From Thermodesulfobacteriaceae bacterium (GTDB lineage: Bacteria > Desulfobacterota > Dissulfuribacteria > Dissulfuribacterales > UBA3076), in contig DTYO01000309.1 in the NCBI GenBank assembly GCA_012961845.1, forward strand, positions 1-5,809: a stretch of 5,809 nucleotides of DNA, written 5' to 3'. This document shows, piece after piece, positions 5,643 to 5,809 of this stretch (the stretch's first letter is position 1; each line of letters opens with the position of its first letter). A model generated the notes under the pieces. It did not search any database, had not been told where the DNA came from, and worked only from the letters and a program-made list of their open reading frames with translations. The translations under genes were made by a program, and so were the position numbers.

Positions 5643-5809
5643 TTGAGATCAAACCAAAATCTTAATTCCGAAAACAGGCGTTTCCTGCCGGCAGTATTCG
5701 TAATTATAGTTCTGGCTGGGATATGGTGGTTTTTTTTCAGGTCTGACAGACCATCACTGGACCCTGACGCCGTGCCCAGGCCTGTCACGGCAAGAGGCGA
5801 TCTTGCAGA
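5643..5809 (+). CDS. membrane-anchored trypsin-like (HtrA/DegP-like) serine protease, 5' part only
   Basis: The frame is open from 5643 to the right edge (55 codons plus two bases). A short basic, Asn-rich N-terminus precedes one hydrophobic segment, about residues 14-32 (FLPAVFVIIVLAGIWWFFF). Then comes R-S-D-R and a proline-rich stretch ending PRPVTARGDLA. This layout fits an uncleaved N-terminal anchor with the catalytic part in the periplasm. The PRPVTxRGDLA stretch is what I recall directly before the trypsin-like domain of S1C (HtrA/Deg) proteases, where it is usually followed by an E-x-x-x-I-x-L-F-type sequence. The catalytic triad and any PDZ domain lie outside the window, so the call is provisional. 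An in-frame TAA at 5634-5636 and the absence of a nearby ATG or GTG make TTG 5643 the likely start. Only a weak GGG (5631-5633) serves as ribosome binding site. It follows the VWA gene in the same direction after 206 bases, so it is probably a separate unit. Confidence 0.6.
   Translation, partial: MRSNQNLNSENRRFLPAVFVIIVLAGIWWFFFRSDRPSLDPDAVPRPVTARGDLA

Noticed and set aside
1..5809. CRISPR array, tRNA, rRNA, complete insertion sequence or phage genes
   Set aside because: No regularly spaced repeats, cloverleaf, rRNA-like stretch, full transposase or integrase frame was seen on either strand.

Overview
The window looks like a chromosomal stretch from a Gram-negative anaerobe. My best guess is a Desulfobacterota-like (deltaproteobacterial) sulfate-reducer type. 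That guess rests on gene style: a SlyD-like FKBP with a Cys-rich tail, a DUF3135 protein, a CbbQ/NorQ-CbbO/NorD pair and an HtrA-like protease. There is no rRNA or other marker gene, so the lineage is inference only.

Layout. Positions 1-123 (minus) hold the end-on fragment of an M23-type metallopeptidase, cut by an in-frame stop and running off the left edge. Positions 124-746 are AT-rich with no convincing gene, only short broken minus-strand frames. A DUF3135-family gene (747-1118, +) follows. It converges on a SlyD-like peptidyl-prolyl isomerase gene (1333-1854, -), and a hairpin flanked by A and T runs between them may terminate both. The SlyD gene has a readable promoter and ribosome binding site on the minus strand.

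Positions 1855-2211 form the divergent intergenic region. It leads into a two-gene operon on the plus strand: a MoxR-class AAA+ ATPase of the CbbQ/NirQ/NorQ/GvpN family (2212-3021), then an 803-residue VWA protein of the CbbO/NorD family (3025-5436), 3 nt apart. In characterised relatives such pairs act as one machine. A ring of Q-type ATPase is joined to its client by the O/D-type VWA subunit through a metal-ion-dependent adhesion site, and remodels or activates the client enzyme (Rubisco or nitric oxide reductase). Neither client gene is in this window, so the target here is unknown. The right edge holds the first ~55 codons of a membrane-anchored trypsin-like (HtrA/DegP-like) protease, apparently starting at TTG.

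The main unexplained structure is a 48-bp dispersed repeat with a conserved palindromic core. It occurs once after the DUF3135 gene (1144-1191) and once in the leader of the ATPase gene (2048-2095). The second copy sits in a stretch that is open in the ATPase frame and would be wrongly translated if the upstream TTG were taken as the start.
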